A stretch of 64,000 bases of DNA, from contig OX457036.1 in the NCBI GenBank assembly GCA_949752735.1, positions 10,728,609-10,792,608 of the forward strand, read 5' to 3'. Under the pieces are notes generated by a model. It was not told the origin of the DNA, did no database searches, and saw nothing but the letters and a program-made list of their open reading frames with translations. A program made the position numbers and the translations under genes. This DNA comes from Lumbricus terrestris. Taxonomy: Eukaryota > Annelida > Clitellata > Crassiclitellata > Lumbricidae. How positions within the stretch are numbered: the first letter of the stretch is position 1; each line of letters begins with the position of its first letter. Shown here piece after piece: positions 23,848-33,938 of the stretch.

Positions 23848-24190
23848 CCTACTCATTCATTCATTCATTCAGAGCATTTATATAGCGCCCCTTCAAGAAA
23901 CTACTGAGAGGCGCTTCCAGCCCAACCACGTACAAAGAAAAAAGACTTGAGAGACTTGTAGAACCCAGCCGGAGCACAGCCAAGGACACAGCGAGAGACC
24001 ACAGCAGCAATGCGGTAAGAGATCCGCTGGGACACAGGCAGCCAGTGCAGCACATCGCGCATAGAGGCAGAGACAGGAGCAAATTTAGGAAGCCGCCCAA
24101 CAAGGCGAGCAGCCGAGCGCAAGACGGGATCAAGTCGTCCCAGAACCCCAAGGTGAAGACCAGCAAGTAAGGAGCGAACCAACGCTAAGA
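23848..24190 (-). pseudogene. LINE 3' fragment (CR1/L2-like RT end plus tail)
   Basis: On the reverse strand, 24182-23901 encodes LGRLDPVLRSAARLVG and then VSASMRDVLHWLPVSQRI and YRIAAVVSRCVLGCAPA, the conserved region after the RT domain of CR1/L2-like LINEs. It is followed by the tail GGAAGCGCCTCTCAGTAG, GGGGCGCTATATAAATGC and a TGAA microsatellite. The rest of the LINE is absent (5' truncation and an internal deletion). This shows that the tail belongs to a LINE. Confidence 0.8.
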
Positions 24191-24231
24191 AGTAGCCTAC
24201 GGTAAATGCAACAGGCCGGCGGCTTTTCCGG

Positions 24232-24457
24232 GGGGCCCGGTAGAGTAGTGGTTAACACGCTGGCCAAGAGTGCGAGAGGTAGTGAGTTCGAGCCTCCGTT
24301 GGGCGGATTTGCTTTGTAGGCTGCTATTAGCGCCGTGTAATTACAAAGCTGTCTGTTCTGTTAGTAGTTAAGTTTAATTAAGATTACTGCATAACTTCTA
24401 AATGTAAAGCGCAGTACGTCTTGCAGGCGCTTAATTAAAGAAAATATATTATTATTT
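24232..24457 (+). mobile_element. tRNA-derived SINE, family 2
   Basis: Head GGCCCGGTAGAGTAGTGG (A box) and GAGTTCGAGCCTC (B box). The body is unrelated to family 1 (AGCGCCGTGTAATTACAAAG, AGCGCAGTACGTCTTGC) and it ends TTAATTAAAG with an ATT-type tail. A second copy is at 57294-57509 on the reverse strand. Confidence 0.82.
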
Positions 24458-24786
24458 TCAAACTGTGCTTTGAAACGGTACCACACTGAGGAACAAAGTC
24501 GACTTTCTATGACCAATCGACCTAGGCTATATATATAGGACCATCTTCTTCTTCTTTAGGTCTGCTGACTCCCGGCAGGTCCAGATGCCCAACGATGCCA
24601 CTCTTCACGGTGTTGTGCTTTTTCTTTGAGTTTTCCATATCCATCCTCCATCATCCAATAGGACCATATGAGAGTGTATTTGGATTTATGTGTGGTAAAT
24701 TGTATCATTTTTTTCAGAAGAGATTGAATGATGATTTCAGTATGTGGTAGGCCTATATTAGCCTAAAAATTGAACGGAAAGCTAAA
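24458..24786. other. Anonymous sequence
   Basis: Nothing recognised. It is the left flank of the LTR element. Confidence 0.5.
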
Positions 24787-25127
24787 CATAATGTTGTAAA
24801 AATAGGCCCCTGCAGTTTGTTTTAATTAATTGTCCGTGTCCCTGTCTGCCTGTGTATCGTTGAAACATGCCGTCTACTTAATTCATGCATAGGCGTGGCT
24901 AAGCGTCTACATGGCGTCTACTTAATTTATGCATAGGCGTGGCTAAGCGTCAACATGCCGTCTACTTAATTTATGCAAGGCGTGGCTAAGCGTCTACATG
25001 GCGTCTACTTAATTTATGCAAGGCGTGGCTAAGCGTCTACCTGGGCCTGACAGGCGACTACATAATATATGCAGGGCGTGGTCCAGCGTCTACATAATAT
25101 ATGCATGGGCGTGGCTTGGCGCATACG

Positions 25128-25135
25128 TATATATA
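25128..25135 (+). promoter_or_regulatory. Candidate TATA box of the LTR promoter
   Basis: TATATATA lies just after the 44-bp array and before a GC-richer transcribed-looking region. The same motif is at 30006-30013 in the 3' LTR. Inferred from position only. Confidence 0.45.
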
Positions 25136-26152
25136 CGAGTGCGTGCGCAGGCAACACAGTCATCGAGAGTCATCGAAGGAAACAGTCACGTCAAGGAACA
25201 CAGTTGTTACAACAGTCGTCGAACGGAAGGATCAGCCGACGCGGTCGCCGTGAGATAGAAGGGAGCTGCGACAGCCGAGTGTTACAGGTTCGAGGCGCAG
25301 TGCAGCTACGAGTCGTACGGGAGAAAACGCTTCGAAGAGCGCTACGGTGAATCTACGACGTCTGCAATCCGACGCTGTCGACGACGAAAGGTTCGTAAGC
25401 CTTTGCTGTCCGACGCTGGTGGCTGGGGTTCGATTCTTGACCCACAGTCGTGCTCTTCTGTAACTCGACGCGGCTGACGGCGGAAAGTCCGGGGACTTTC
25501 GTGAATCTACGACGACTACGATCCGACGCTGTCGACGACGAAAGGTTCGTAAGCCTTTGCTGTCCGACGCTGGTGGCTGGGGTTCGATTCTTGACCCACA
25601 GTCGTGCTCTTCTGTAACCCGACGCGGCTGACGGCGGAAAGTCTGGGGACTTTCGTGAATCTACGACGACTACGATCCGACGCTGTCGACGACGAAAGGT
25701 TCGTAAGCCTTTGCTGTCCGACGCTGGTGGCTGGGGTTCGATTCTTGACCCACAGTCGTTCTCTTCTGGAATCCGACGCTACTGACGACGGAGAGTCTGG
25801 TGATTCTCGCTACGCAACGACGACGCCATTCGACTCCGGATCTGCCAACGTTTCCGACCGGGTGAGCGCAGTGGTTCAGTTTTATCGCTACGCAACGACG
25901 ACGTCGACTCTGGTTCGAAACCCGACCCGTTTCACCGACTTCGACGTGCGCTGGCGAAGCAGCGGTCCTCTACGCGACGACGATTCAGCATTCTGCGTTG
26001 GCAATTACTGCCGACAGTGGTATATTAGTTTTCAGACAGTGGCGCTACGCGAATTGCTCCGAACTTGCTCCGAACTTGCTCCGAACTTGCTCCGAACTCT
26101 GGCGCTATAGAAGTTGGCTGAGGACAGCTTAACGAGGGTTTTCTTGAAGTCG

Positions 26153-26158
26153 AATAAA
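26153..26158 (+). terminator. Polyadenylation signal of the LTR
   Basis: AATAAA, about 150 bp before the LTR end. The functional copy would be the equivalent one in the 3' LTR at 31031-31036. Confidence 0.5.
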
Positions 26159-26305
26159 AGTGTTTCAAGCCTGACTGGCTAGTCGTCAATCCCCAGTTGA
26201 CGCCGGACTACACGACGGACGGACATCGCCTTAACGACTAGGGTCTGGAGCTCGGTTCCTGGTGGTCTTTTGCCCAGCCCTAGTGGGTCGAGATTCTTTA
26301 CAAAC

Positions 26306-26321
26306 TGGTACCGTGAAGTGG
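26306..26321 (+). other. Candidate primer binding site
   Basis: TGGTACCGTGAAGTGG starts three bases after the 5' LTR. TGG is the complement of a tRNA CCA end. TGGTACC fits the start of a leucine tRNA end, but the later bases do not match what I know, so the tRNA is unassigned. Confidence 0.5.
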
Positions 26322-26403
26322 AGTGATTGGATTTCGTCGGACTTCTACAAAGCTGGTCCCAGCTACGAACTGATTGCAGCCTGTGGAGCGAAATTCAGCG
26401 ACA

Positions 26404-29058
26404 ATGTGGAACACGGCAGAGATGGACGGGAACGCTGATGACCGCCCGATGACTTCGACGCCAGCAGTGGGACGAAGGACGGACCTCTTGGTCGACTTTG
26501 AGGTCGAGTCCAGCCGCTTCATGGAGAGAATCGATTTCGACGACGTGCCGAAGAAGGATCGCAGAAGTCTGCTGATTCCTGAGAGAGACTCGACCGCCTG
26601 GGAGACGAAAGTCTTGGACAACGTCAGTCGCTTGGTCAGCGAACGGAAGATGACCATGAAACCAGCAAAATTCGATGGGACTGGGTCTCTCGAATCGTTC
26701 TTGGCACAATTCGACGTCTGCGCACGCCACAATAGATGGACGGCAATCGACAAAGTCGACTTCCTCCGTGTGTCCTTGGAAAAGGCAGCAACGCAGCTGT
26801 TGTGGGATTTTGGAGCGCGAACGGAGGTGACGTACGAACAGCTGGTCGAGAGACTTCGTCAACGATACGGCGCGGAAGGTCAAGCTGAGACTTTTCGTGC
26901 GCAACTCTACTATCGTCGCCAGAGGGCGGATGAAAGTCTGGGAGATCTGCTGCACGACATCCGGAGACTTGTTGTTCTCGCCTATCCAGTGCCGTCGAAC
27001 GAGACGACCGAGATCGTTGCTAAGGACGCCTTCCTTGAAGCTATCCGTGACCGGGAGCTGTCTCTAAAGGTGAGAGAACGGGAACCGAAGACGATCGACG
27101 AGGCGTACCGAACAGCTCTACGCTTGTCGGCGTATCAACAGACCGCAGACCTGGAGGATCGTCGCAGACCGGCGAATCGAATAAGAGGAACTCAGGAGGC
27201 CGACACCAGAGGACAGCTTCAGTCCCAGCTGGACAGTTTCTTTGCTGCACAGCGAAAGTGGCAGCAAGACATGGAAGAAAGAATCTGCCGACAGCTGGAG
27301 GGACTTCGAAGCTCGAACAGGACGAACTTCAACTCCGCACCGATGGCTCCGCCGACCATTCCGTCTCAAGGTAACGCATCAGGAAGTCTGGGACGTGGGT
27401 CGACCTGTTTCAAATGCGGGTCCCCAGGGCACTACGCACGCCAGTGCCGACAACGCCGACAGTTTCCAGACCGCCGGAACGACGACGCACGCGATTCGGG
27501 TCAGCCGACGACCGAGCAAGAGACCGTCACCAACCATACAACGAGAGACAGAGCAACGGGCGTGACGAACAACGCGATCTACATCCATGGAGTGATCAAC
27601 GGACGGCAAAGAACGTTCCTCGTGGACACTGGTTCGGAGGTAAACCTGGTTCCCTCGTCTGATGTTGATGGGTTGTTGCTCCAGCCTAGCACTCGCATTC
27701 TCTTGGCTGCTAACGGAACACAGATAAGGGTTTTGGGTCAGGTTGATGTCCCAATTAGGATTTCCAGAGGTTTTTCCATTGAGACTAATTTTCTCGTCTC
27801 TGACCAGATTGGGGAACCAATGCTGGGAATGGATTGGTTGAGGCAACACCGCTGTCGACTTGGTTTTGGTCAGGGTGCACTCTTTGTTGGTAGACGCCGC
27901 ATTTCTTTGGTTAAGGGCAATGGTTCACTTTGGTGTCGCAGGGTTATTGTTGCTGAGGAGACAACTGTTCTTCCTCGTTCGCAGTGCGATATCCCTTGTA
28001 GGACGCAATATCGTGATTTGACGACCACAGCTGAAGCGTGGATGACTGAATCTAAAGAGATTCGGCCGGGATTGTATGTAGCTAGAGTTGTGCTGAATGA
28101 TGATGATGATAAAATGTGCATTCGTGTGGTGAATTTGAATGAACAGCCTGCGATGTTAACTACTGACTTGATGTTGGGCGATTTGCACCCCGTAAATGTT
28201 GAAGTAATGGAAGGCAGTGATAGACAGACGGGTCCGGAAGCACAGTTAGTAGAAAAATTGATGGAAGATGTCTCCGAGGATGTTTCGGCTGAGGTGAAAG
28301 AACGTCTGAAGAATTTGTTGGTTGAGTACGGAAGCATTTTCTCGACCACTGACCATGATTTGGGAAGGACCATGATTACTCAGCATAGAATTGATACTGG
28401 GGACTCCCATCCGGTGAGACAACCGTTGAGGAGGCAACCGCTTCCTTATCAGGCTACCATTGATGCGCAACTGGAACAAATGTTGGTAACTGGAGTTGTG
28501 GAACCAGACGGGAACGGGCAGACGTATTCGACCTACGCTGCGGAATTGCTGGAAAAGTTTGAAAAAGCGTATCGCGCTGCACGCCAAGGTCTCAGAAAGG
28601 GCGCTGAGCGACGCAAGCACAGCTACGACCTGCGTGTACGACCAGCGAAATTTGAAGCCGGAGACTGGGTTTACTACTTCAGTCCACGGAAATTTGTGGG
28701 ACGTAGTCCGAAGTTCCAGCGTAATTTCACTGGTCCGTGGATGATTGTGCGGGCGTGTGGTCCGGTCAACTATCTTCTCCAAAAGTCGCCGAAGGCTAAA
28801 CCCTTCGTGGCGCACGTAGACAAGCTTCGCCACTGTTATGGAAGGACGAAGGGAGAATGGACTGAGGCGACCGAAAAAGTGACCGGAGGGTCGCCCCAAA
28901 AGGTGACCGGGAACGCTACGGCTTCTACCAGTCAACGGCCACACCACCGTGGGGACGGAACGCGCGAAACGGATGCGCACGACCAGGATTTGGACGGAGT
29001 GGCGACCTCTACAGGTCGACCACGACGCAACGCTGGCCGTCCTGTCCGCTTTCAGTGA
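26404..29058 (+). CDS. Gag-protease polyprotein fused to integrase C-terminal region
   Basis: One open frame of 884 codons from the first ATG. Residues ~75-260 are a Gag capsid-like helical region (KFDGTGSLESFLAQFD, YRRQRADESLGDLL). Residues 335-348 are a CCHC zinc knuckle, CFKCGSPGHYARQC. An aspartic protease follows with the catalytic FLVDTGSE (DTG at 408-410) and the later MLGMDWL (473-479). Residues ~640-702 are the linker that precedes RT (HRIDTGDSHPVRQPLRR, GVVEPD). At residue 702/703 it jumps in frame to the post-core part of integrase (ETYSTYAAEL-like, RKHSYDLRVRP, FEAGDWVYYFSPRK, HVDKLRHCYG). RT, RNase H and the integrase HHCC and DDE core, several hundred residues in normal Gypsy elements, are gone. 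It may still make particles and process itself, but cannot copy or insert alone. Confidence 0.9.
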   Translation: MWNTAEMDGNADDRPMTSTPAVGRRTDLLVDFEVESSRFMERIDFDDVPKKDRRSLLIPERDSTAWETKVLDNVSRLVSERKMTMKPAKFDGTGSLESFLAQFDVCARHNRWTAIDKVDFLRVSLEKAATQLLWDFGARTEVTYEQLVERLRQRYGAEGQAETFRAQLYYRRQRADESLGDLLHDIRRLVVLAYPVPSNETTEIVAKDAFLEAIRDRELSLKVREREPKTIDEAYRTALRLSAYQQTADLEDRRRPANRIRGTQEADTRGQLQSQLDSFFAAQRKWQQDMEERICRQLEGLRSSNRTNFNSAPMAPPTIPSQGNASGSLGRGSTCFKCGSPGHYARQCRQRRQFPDRRNDDARDSGQPTTEQETVTNHTTRDRATGVTNNAIYIHGVINGRQRTFLVDTGSEVNLVPSSDVDGLLLQPSTRILLAANGTQIRVLGQVDVPIRISRGFSIETNFLVSDQIGEPMLGMDWLRQHRCRLGFGQGALFVGRRRISLVKGNGSLWCRRVIVAEETTVLPRSQCDIPCRTQYRDLTTTAEAWMTESKEIRPGLYVARVVLNDDDDKMCIRVVNLNEQPAMLTTDLMLGDLHPVNVEVMEGSDRQTGPEAQLVEKLMEDVSEDVSAEVKERLKNLLVEYGSIFSTTDHDLGRTMITQHRIDTGDSHPVRQPLRRQPLPYQATIDAQLEQMLVTGVVEPDGNGQTYSTYAAELLEKFEKAYRAARQGLRKGAERRKHSYDLRVRPAKFEAGDWVYYFSPRKFVGRSPKFQRNFTGPWMIVRACGPVNYLLQKSPKAKPFVAHVDKLRHCYGRTKGEWTEATEKVTGGSPQKVTGNATASTSQRPHHRGDGTRETDAHDQDLDGVATSTGRPRRNAGRPVRFQ

Positions 29059-29669
29059 ACGCGGCTGAAAGCAAATTAGTTAAATAATTATTGAGTCGTG
29101 CCTGACTCCGAGCTTATTTTTTTTGATTAGGCGTAATTGCCAGCTGTATAGTTAGCTATTCAATTGTTTGTACTTATGCTATGTCGTTTTGAAAAAAAAA
29201 AAGAGAAGAAAGAAGGGGGGTGTGAACAAAACAGTTCACACCGTACCCGAAATGAAAAAAAAAATAGAGAAATAAGCCTAAAAAAAAAAAAAAAAGAGAA
29301 AAAGAAAAACAGGCAGAGACATGAAAAACAGGCGAGAAAAAAAATAATAAAAGGGGGTTGTGACCGAGATGGCACTTCGCACCCGCAAGAAAAGAGCCGA
29401 ACAAAAAGGGGGATGTGCGCGAAAAGCACTTCGCGCCCGATTCAGCTTGGCTATTTATGATGTCTTTAATTACGGTACCGTGTGGCAGTTATTTCTGTGG
29501 CAAGCTGATGTACAGCATTTTGCTGATTGGAAAACTTGTTAGATTTTCTTTTGGTACAGATACTCTTGCATTTGCTGTATAGTTGGACAATTAATGTTTT
29601 ACTCCGATTGTCGGGTAGATTTTCTGTTAGTGCTCCAAGGTGGGCCTTGGATTGCTTCTGGGGGAGGCG
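29059..29669 (+). other. 3' untranslated region with purine-rich hairpin units
   Basis: Three A/G-rich runs are each followed by a GGGGG(N)TGTG...CACNCC-type fold. The first (29219-29242) has a perfect 9-bp stem, GGTGTGAAC with GTTCACACC. The second and third (about 29352-29386 and 29408-29440) share GCACTTCGC(A/G)CCCG. The region ends in the purine tract GGGGGAGG at 29660-29667, directly before the 3' LTR, the usual plus-strand primer site. Confidence 0.7.
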
Positions 29670-31180
29670 TGTTGTAAAAATAGGCCCCTGCAGTTTGTTT
29701 TAATTAATTGTCCGTGTCCCTGTCTGCCTGTGTATCGTTGAAACATGCCGTCTACTTAATTCATGCATAGGCGTGGCTAAGCGTCTACATGGCGTCTACT
29801 TAATTTATGCATAGGCGTGGCTAAGCGTCAACATGCCGTCTACTTAATTTATGCAAGGCGTGGCTAAGCGTCTACATGGCGTCTACTTAATTTATGCAAG
29901 GCGTGGCTAAGCGTCTACCTGGGCCTGACAGGCGACTACATAATATATGCAGGGCGTGGTCCAGCGTCTACATAATATATGCATGGGCGTGGCTTGGCGC
30001 ATACGTATATATACGAGTGCGTGCGCAGGCAACACAGTCATCGAGAGTCATCGAAGGAAACAGTCACGTCAAGGAACACAGTTGTTACAACAGTCGTCGA
30101 ACGGAAGGATCAGCCGACGCGGTCGCCGTGAGATAGAAGGGAGCTGCGACAGCCGAGTGTTACAGGTTCGAGGCGCAGTGCAGCTACGAGTCGTACGGGA
30201 GAAAACGCTTCGAAGAGCGCTACGGTGAATCTACGACGTCTGCAATCCGACGCTGTCGACGACGAAAGGTTCGTAAGCCTTTGCTGTCCGACGCTGGTGG
30301 CTGGGGTTCGATTCTTGACCCACAGTCGTGCTCTTCTGTAACTCGACGCGGCTGACGGCGGAAAGTCCGGGGACTTTCGTGAATCTACGACGACTACGAT
30401 CCGACGCTGTCGACGACGAAAGGTTCGTAAGCCTTTGCTGTCCGACGCTGGTGGCTGGGGTTCGATTCTTGACCCACAGTCGTGCTCTTCTGTAACCCGA
30501 CGCGGCTGACGGCGGAAAGTCTGGGGACTTTCGTGAATCTACGACGACTACGATCCGACGCTGTCGACGACGAAAGGTTCGTAAGCCTTTGCTGTCCGAC
30601 GCTGGTGGCTGGGGTTCGATTCTTGACCCACAGTCGTTCTCTTCTGGAATCCGACGCTACTGACGACGGAGAGTCTGGTGATTCTCGCTACGCAACGACG
30701 ACGCCATTCGACTCCGGATCTGCCAACGTTTCCGACCGGGTGAGCGCAGTGGTTCAGTTTTATCGCTACGCAACGACGACGTCGACTCTGGTTCGAAACC
30801 CGACCCGTTTCACCGACTTCGACGTGCGCTGGCGAAGCAGCGGTCCTCTACGCGACGACGATTCAGCATTCTGCGTTGGCAATTACTGCCGACAGTGGTA
30901 TATTAGTTTTCAGACAGTGGCGCTACGCGAATTGCTCCGAACTTGCTCCGAACTTGCTCCGAACTTGCTCCGAACTCTGGCGCTATAGAAGTTGGCTGAG
31001 GACAGCTTAACGAGGGTTTTCTTGAAGTCGAATAAAAGTGTTTCAAGCCTGACTGGCTAGTCGTCAATCCCCAGTTGACGCCGGACTACACGACGGACGG
31101 ACATCGCCTTAACGACTAGGGTCTGGAGCTCGGTTCCTGGTGGTCTTTTGCCCAGCCCTAGTGGGTCGAGATTCTTTACA
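29670..31180 (+). repeat. 3' LTR
   Basis: Same length (1511 bp) and, as read, the same sequence as 24792-26302, including all internal arrays. Confidence 0.95.
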
Positions 31181-31671
31181 ATAACTTGCGCGAAACAGTG
31201 CCAACGTCATCCATTCAGTAAGCTGCTGAACATCATTGAATAAATTTTATTAATCAACCTATGCACTCTTTTATTAGAACTGCTCAGTAGCGGCGCTAGG
31301 GGCTAGGGGCCGGCCCGCCGACAGAAATCCCGGGCCCCTGGGCTGAGCAGTCACGGGCCCCAAACTATCTTTAGGCCTTTTGAATAAATTTACGCAAAAA
31401 AACAAAACCATAGTGTTGGTATGGATGGACGCTAATGCTTACATTTATGATTTTAATCAGTTCTTAATGTTAAGAATATAATTTTTAAATAATATGCCAA
31501 TCAACAAGCAACCTTCCAGGATTTAACTGCAACAATAAACCCTATCTCTTATGATATCCTGGTAGTTCTTCATCTTGTCTGCGAACTTAAAAATGCACTT
31601 CGGACATGCTTTTACTTCATCGCCTGGAAAATTGTCCCAATGCCTTGGAGGACTGTTTCTTATAAGCTTTA

Positions 31672-31890
31672 CTAGCTGAATTACCCGGCGTTGCCCGGGA
31701 AATTTCGGATTTTAGTTCCCAGCCACGCCTGACCCCGCTCCCACGCCCAGGAAATTTCGGTTTCGTTCCCCGTCACGCCTGACCCCGCTCCCACGCCGTC
31801 CTTCTCATCTCGCCTTACATCGGCCCCAACCCACTTCGACCCTGGGGTGCCCGGCGTTTCCCGTGAAATTTAGTTTTTCGGTACAACCAG
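31672..31890 (-). mobile_element. Helitron-like 3' end, reverse strand
   Basis: The reverse complement ends CCCGGGCAACGCCGGG, TAATTCAG, CTAG, then T, as at 18743. The CGGGAAATTTCGG block is repeated inside. The 5' end was not found. Confidence 0.55.
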
Positions 31891-32085
31891 TTCCAACCCG
31901 TCCGTGTTTACGCTATAGTCAGCATTTTTGCGAAACCGCGTGCGAAAAGATCTTACCTCGGCGATAAATGAGGTTAAAAATCTATTGGCTCGTTGAAAAT
32001 CGATCGGCGAAAATTATTGCGTCTTAAATACTGATACATACGACACGGTTAAGATTAATTAAGATTAATAATAATTAACGGCATA

Positions 32086-32305
32086 CCGCTCTATAAGAAT
32101 AAGACCGGCAATGACGTCATTAAGATATTGGTTTGAATCACAGAATATATCATCGATGGTTTCAATGTTGAGAATGATGGCCTAATATCGATGTGCTGAA
32201 GCCTAATAACGGCATACCGCTCTATAAGAATAAGACCAGCAATGACGTCATTAATGTATTGGTTTGAATCACAGAATATATCATCGATGGTTTCAATGTT
32301 GAGAA
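32086..32305. repeat. Tandem duplication around AATGACGTCATT
   Basis: A unit of about 126 bp (GGCATACCGCTCTATAAGAA ... GCTGAAGCCTAATA) occurs at 32086 and again from 32211. The second copy is cut by the hAT element at 32306 and continues at 33469. Each has the CRE-type palindrome TGACGTCA. Confidence 0.85.
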
Positions 32306-33460
32306 CAGTGATTCCGTTAACATCCGTCCGTGCGTCCCGGACGCACAAATTTTGTCGCCGGACGCACAAAAATAAAGGCAGTGCGTCCATGGACGCACTG
32401 AAGTTGTGGATGGACGCACAAATAAATTAACGATGCGTCCATGGGACACCAATAAGAAATACCGTGGGGTCCGTATAATGTGTCACTGTCTCAGTTTATG
32501 CATTTCGTATTAACTGACTGGTTAGTGGTGATTAATTTATGCAATGACATATTTATGAATATTTCATTTCTTTGTAAGTGAGTGACGTATATCCTACATG
32601 CTGGCCTAGGCCTAAACCATCGACGTGTCAGCAATATTATAGCGTTCAATTAGCTTACCGTTCCCATGAGCTGGCTTAAAAAGTAATGACCGTCGTCGGA
32701 TAGATCCTAAAGTCAAGAAAATTAAAAGAAGTACAACAATGCTAAAATATTTTTTCTTGGAAAGTATAAAATTTATTTTCGTCGGGAAGATTGGTACTAG
32801 CTATAGGCTATAGCCTTGTGTCCTAAAAAATTTCCCTGTTTATTTTTTAAATGATATCATTGCTAATGACAATCGCATTTTAGCTCTCTCTTCATCATTC
32901 ATTTCAATAAGTTACAAAACGCCTCTACAAGAAGCCCTCTCAGAGGCGCTCTCCAGTCAATATTAATGCAATATGATGCAATCTGATTGTGCTCTAACAT
33001 CAGCTTTTGCTTCTAAATGGCTGTTAATTTGCTATAAAATTTTAAAAAACCTACAAACTTCTACTTATCGTTGGCTTAGGCTAAAACCTATAGGCCTATG
33101 GCCTTCTTGACCTTTCACGATTCCACGATACAGGCCTGTAATTTCATTCCAATTAAGCCTACCTCTGGAGAAGCTGGCTGTAATTTATGAGTTTATGAAT
33201 TGGTATTTTCTGTAGGCCTTTTGGTATCGACAACTTCAGATTTTACCACACACAAAAATAGCCAACGGTAAAATTAATTTTATAGCTGATTTTAGCTAGC
33301 CTAAATGAACTTTTGTAAACGGAGGAGGGTTAGAGCTAATTTTTACGTAGGCCTACGCATGTGGCTGCTCGCAAAATGTGCGAGCTGCAACAGAATGAGA
33401 GGGTCAAAAATACGAATTTTTGCGTAGGTTACGCAATAATAGGCCTTAACGGAATCACTG
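32306..33460. mobile_element. Non-autonomous hAT element, 1155 bp
   Basis: Ends CAGTGATTCCGTTAAC and TTAACGGAATCACTG are flanked by an exact duplication GTTGAGAA (32298-32305, 33461-33468). The left 150 bp carries many GGACGCAC or GTGCGTCC motifs on both strands, a typical layout of hAT subterminal transposase sites. It also includes a reverse LINE tail near 32920-32960. No transposase frame. Confidence 0.93.
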
Positions 33461-33773
33461 GTTGAGAATGATGGCCTAATATCGATGTGCTGAAGCCTAA
33501 TAGCGTGTTAAACAGCGTTTCGGTTCGAAAATAAAATGTTTCAAACTCGGGAAAAAGTAAGAGTTTTGAATCGCGAACCCCTTATGGTTTGTTATCGGGT
33601 GCTAAAAAGTATTTTTGTAAATATTGGGAAAAATCGGTCGCGTGGTTCAGAAGTTTTATTCAAGGACACGGTGTCAGATTTTCGCTTTTATAGTTTTAGA
33701 TAGCAGCCTATTTTTTATCGTCTCAATCGTTTGTGCAGCCTATAGGTCTAAACGCAGGCCCTGGCGGCAGAGT

Positions 33774-33930
33774 CAGTGGCGTAGGCAAGGGGGCGGTTTC
33801 GGGGGTTAAAACCCCCCATTTGCTCCGGAAAAAGGTTTTTTGAGGTTATTTATCCATTTAAATAAGAAAAATTAACAAAAAAGGGTATCCGGCCATAAGC
33901 CCCCACGAAAAATTCTTGGCTACGCCACTG
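33774..33930. mobile_element. hAT-type MITE, 157 bp
   Basis: Ends CAGTGGCGTAGGCAAGGG and TTGGCTACGCCACTG are flanked by an exact duplication GGCAGAGT (33766-33773, 33931-33938). CCCC/GGGG blocks lie just inside each end. Confidence 0.93.
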
Positions 33931-33938
33931 GGCAGAGT

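Larger units (their letters stand above)
24792..26302 (+). repeat. 5' LTR
   Basis: Starts TGTTG and ends TTACA. It contains six diverged ~44-bp units around GTCTACTTAATTTATGCA (24866-25128), then a TATA motif, three 154-bp units (25347, 25501, 25655) and four 14-bp CCGAACTTGCT units at 26056-26098. An AATAAA signal lies at 26153-26158. With the TATA box as U3 end, the R region would be about 1 kb, unusually long. Confidence 0.95.
24792..31180 (+). mobile_element. Complete LTR retrotransposon (Gypsy-like, internally deleted)
   Basis: Two LTRs of 1511 bp, a primer site, one long ORF and a purine tract make a full structure. A 4-bp duplication ATAA flanks it (24788-24791, 31181-31184). The LTRs showed no difference on reading, so the insertion is very young. 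Domain order (Gag, CCHC, protease, RT leader, integrase end) places it among Gypsy/Metaviridae elements. RT, RNase H and the integrase core are missing, so it must rely on a partner element. Confidence 0.93.

Noticed and set aside
25604..26110. 168-codon frame in the LTR, present again at 30482-30988
   Set aside because: It is duplicated only because the LTRs are identical, includes tandem arrays, and has no domain.
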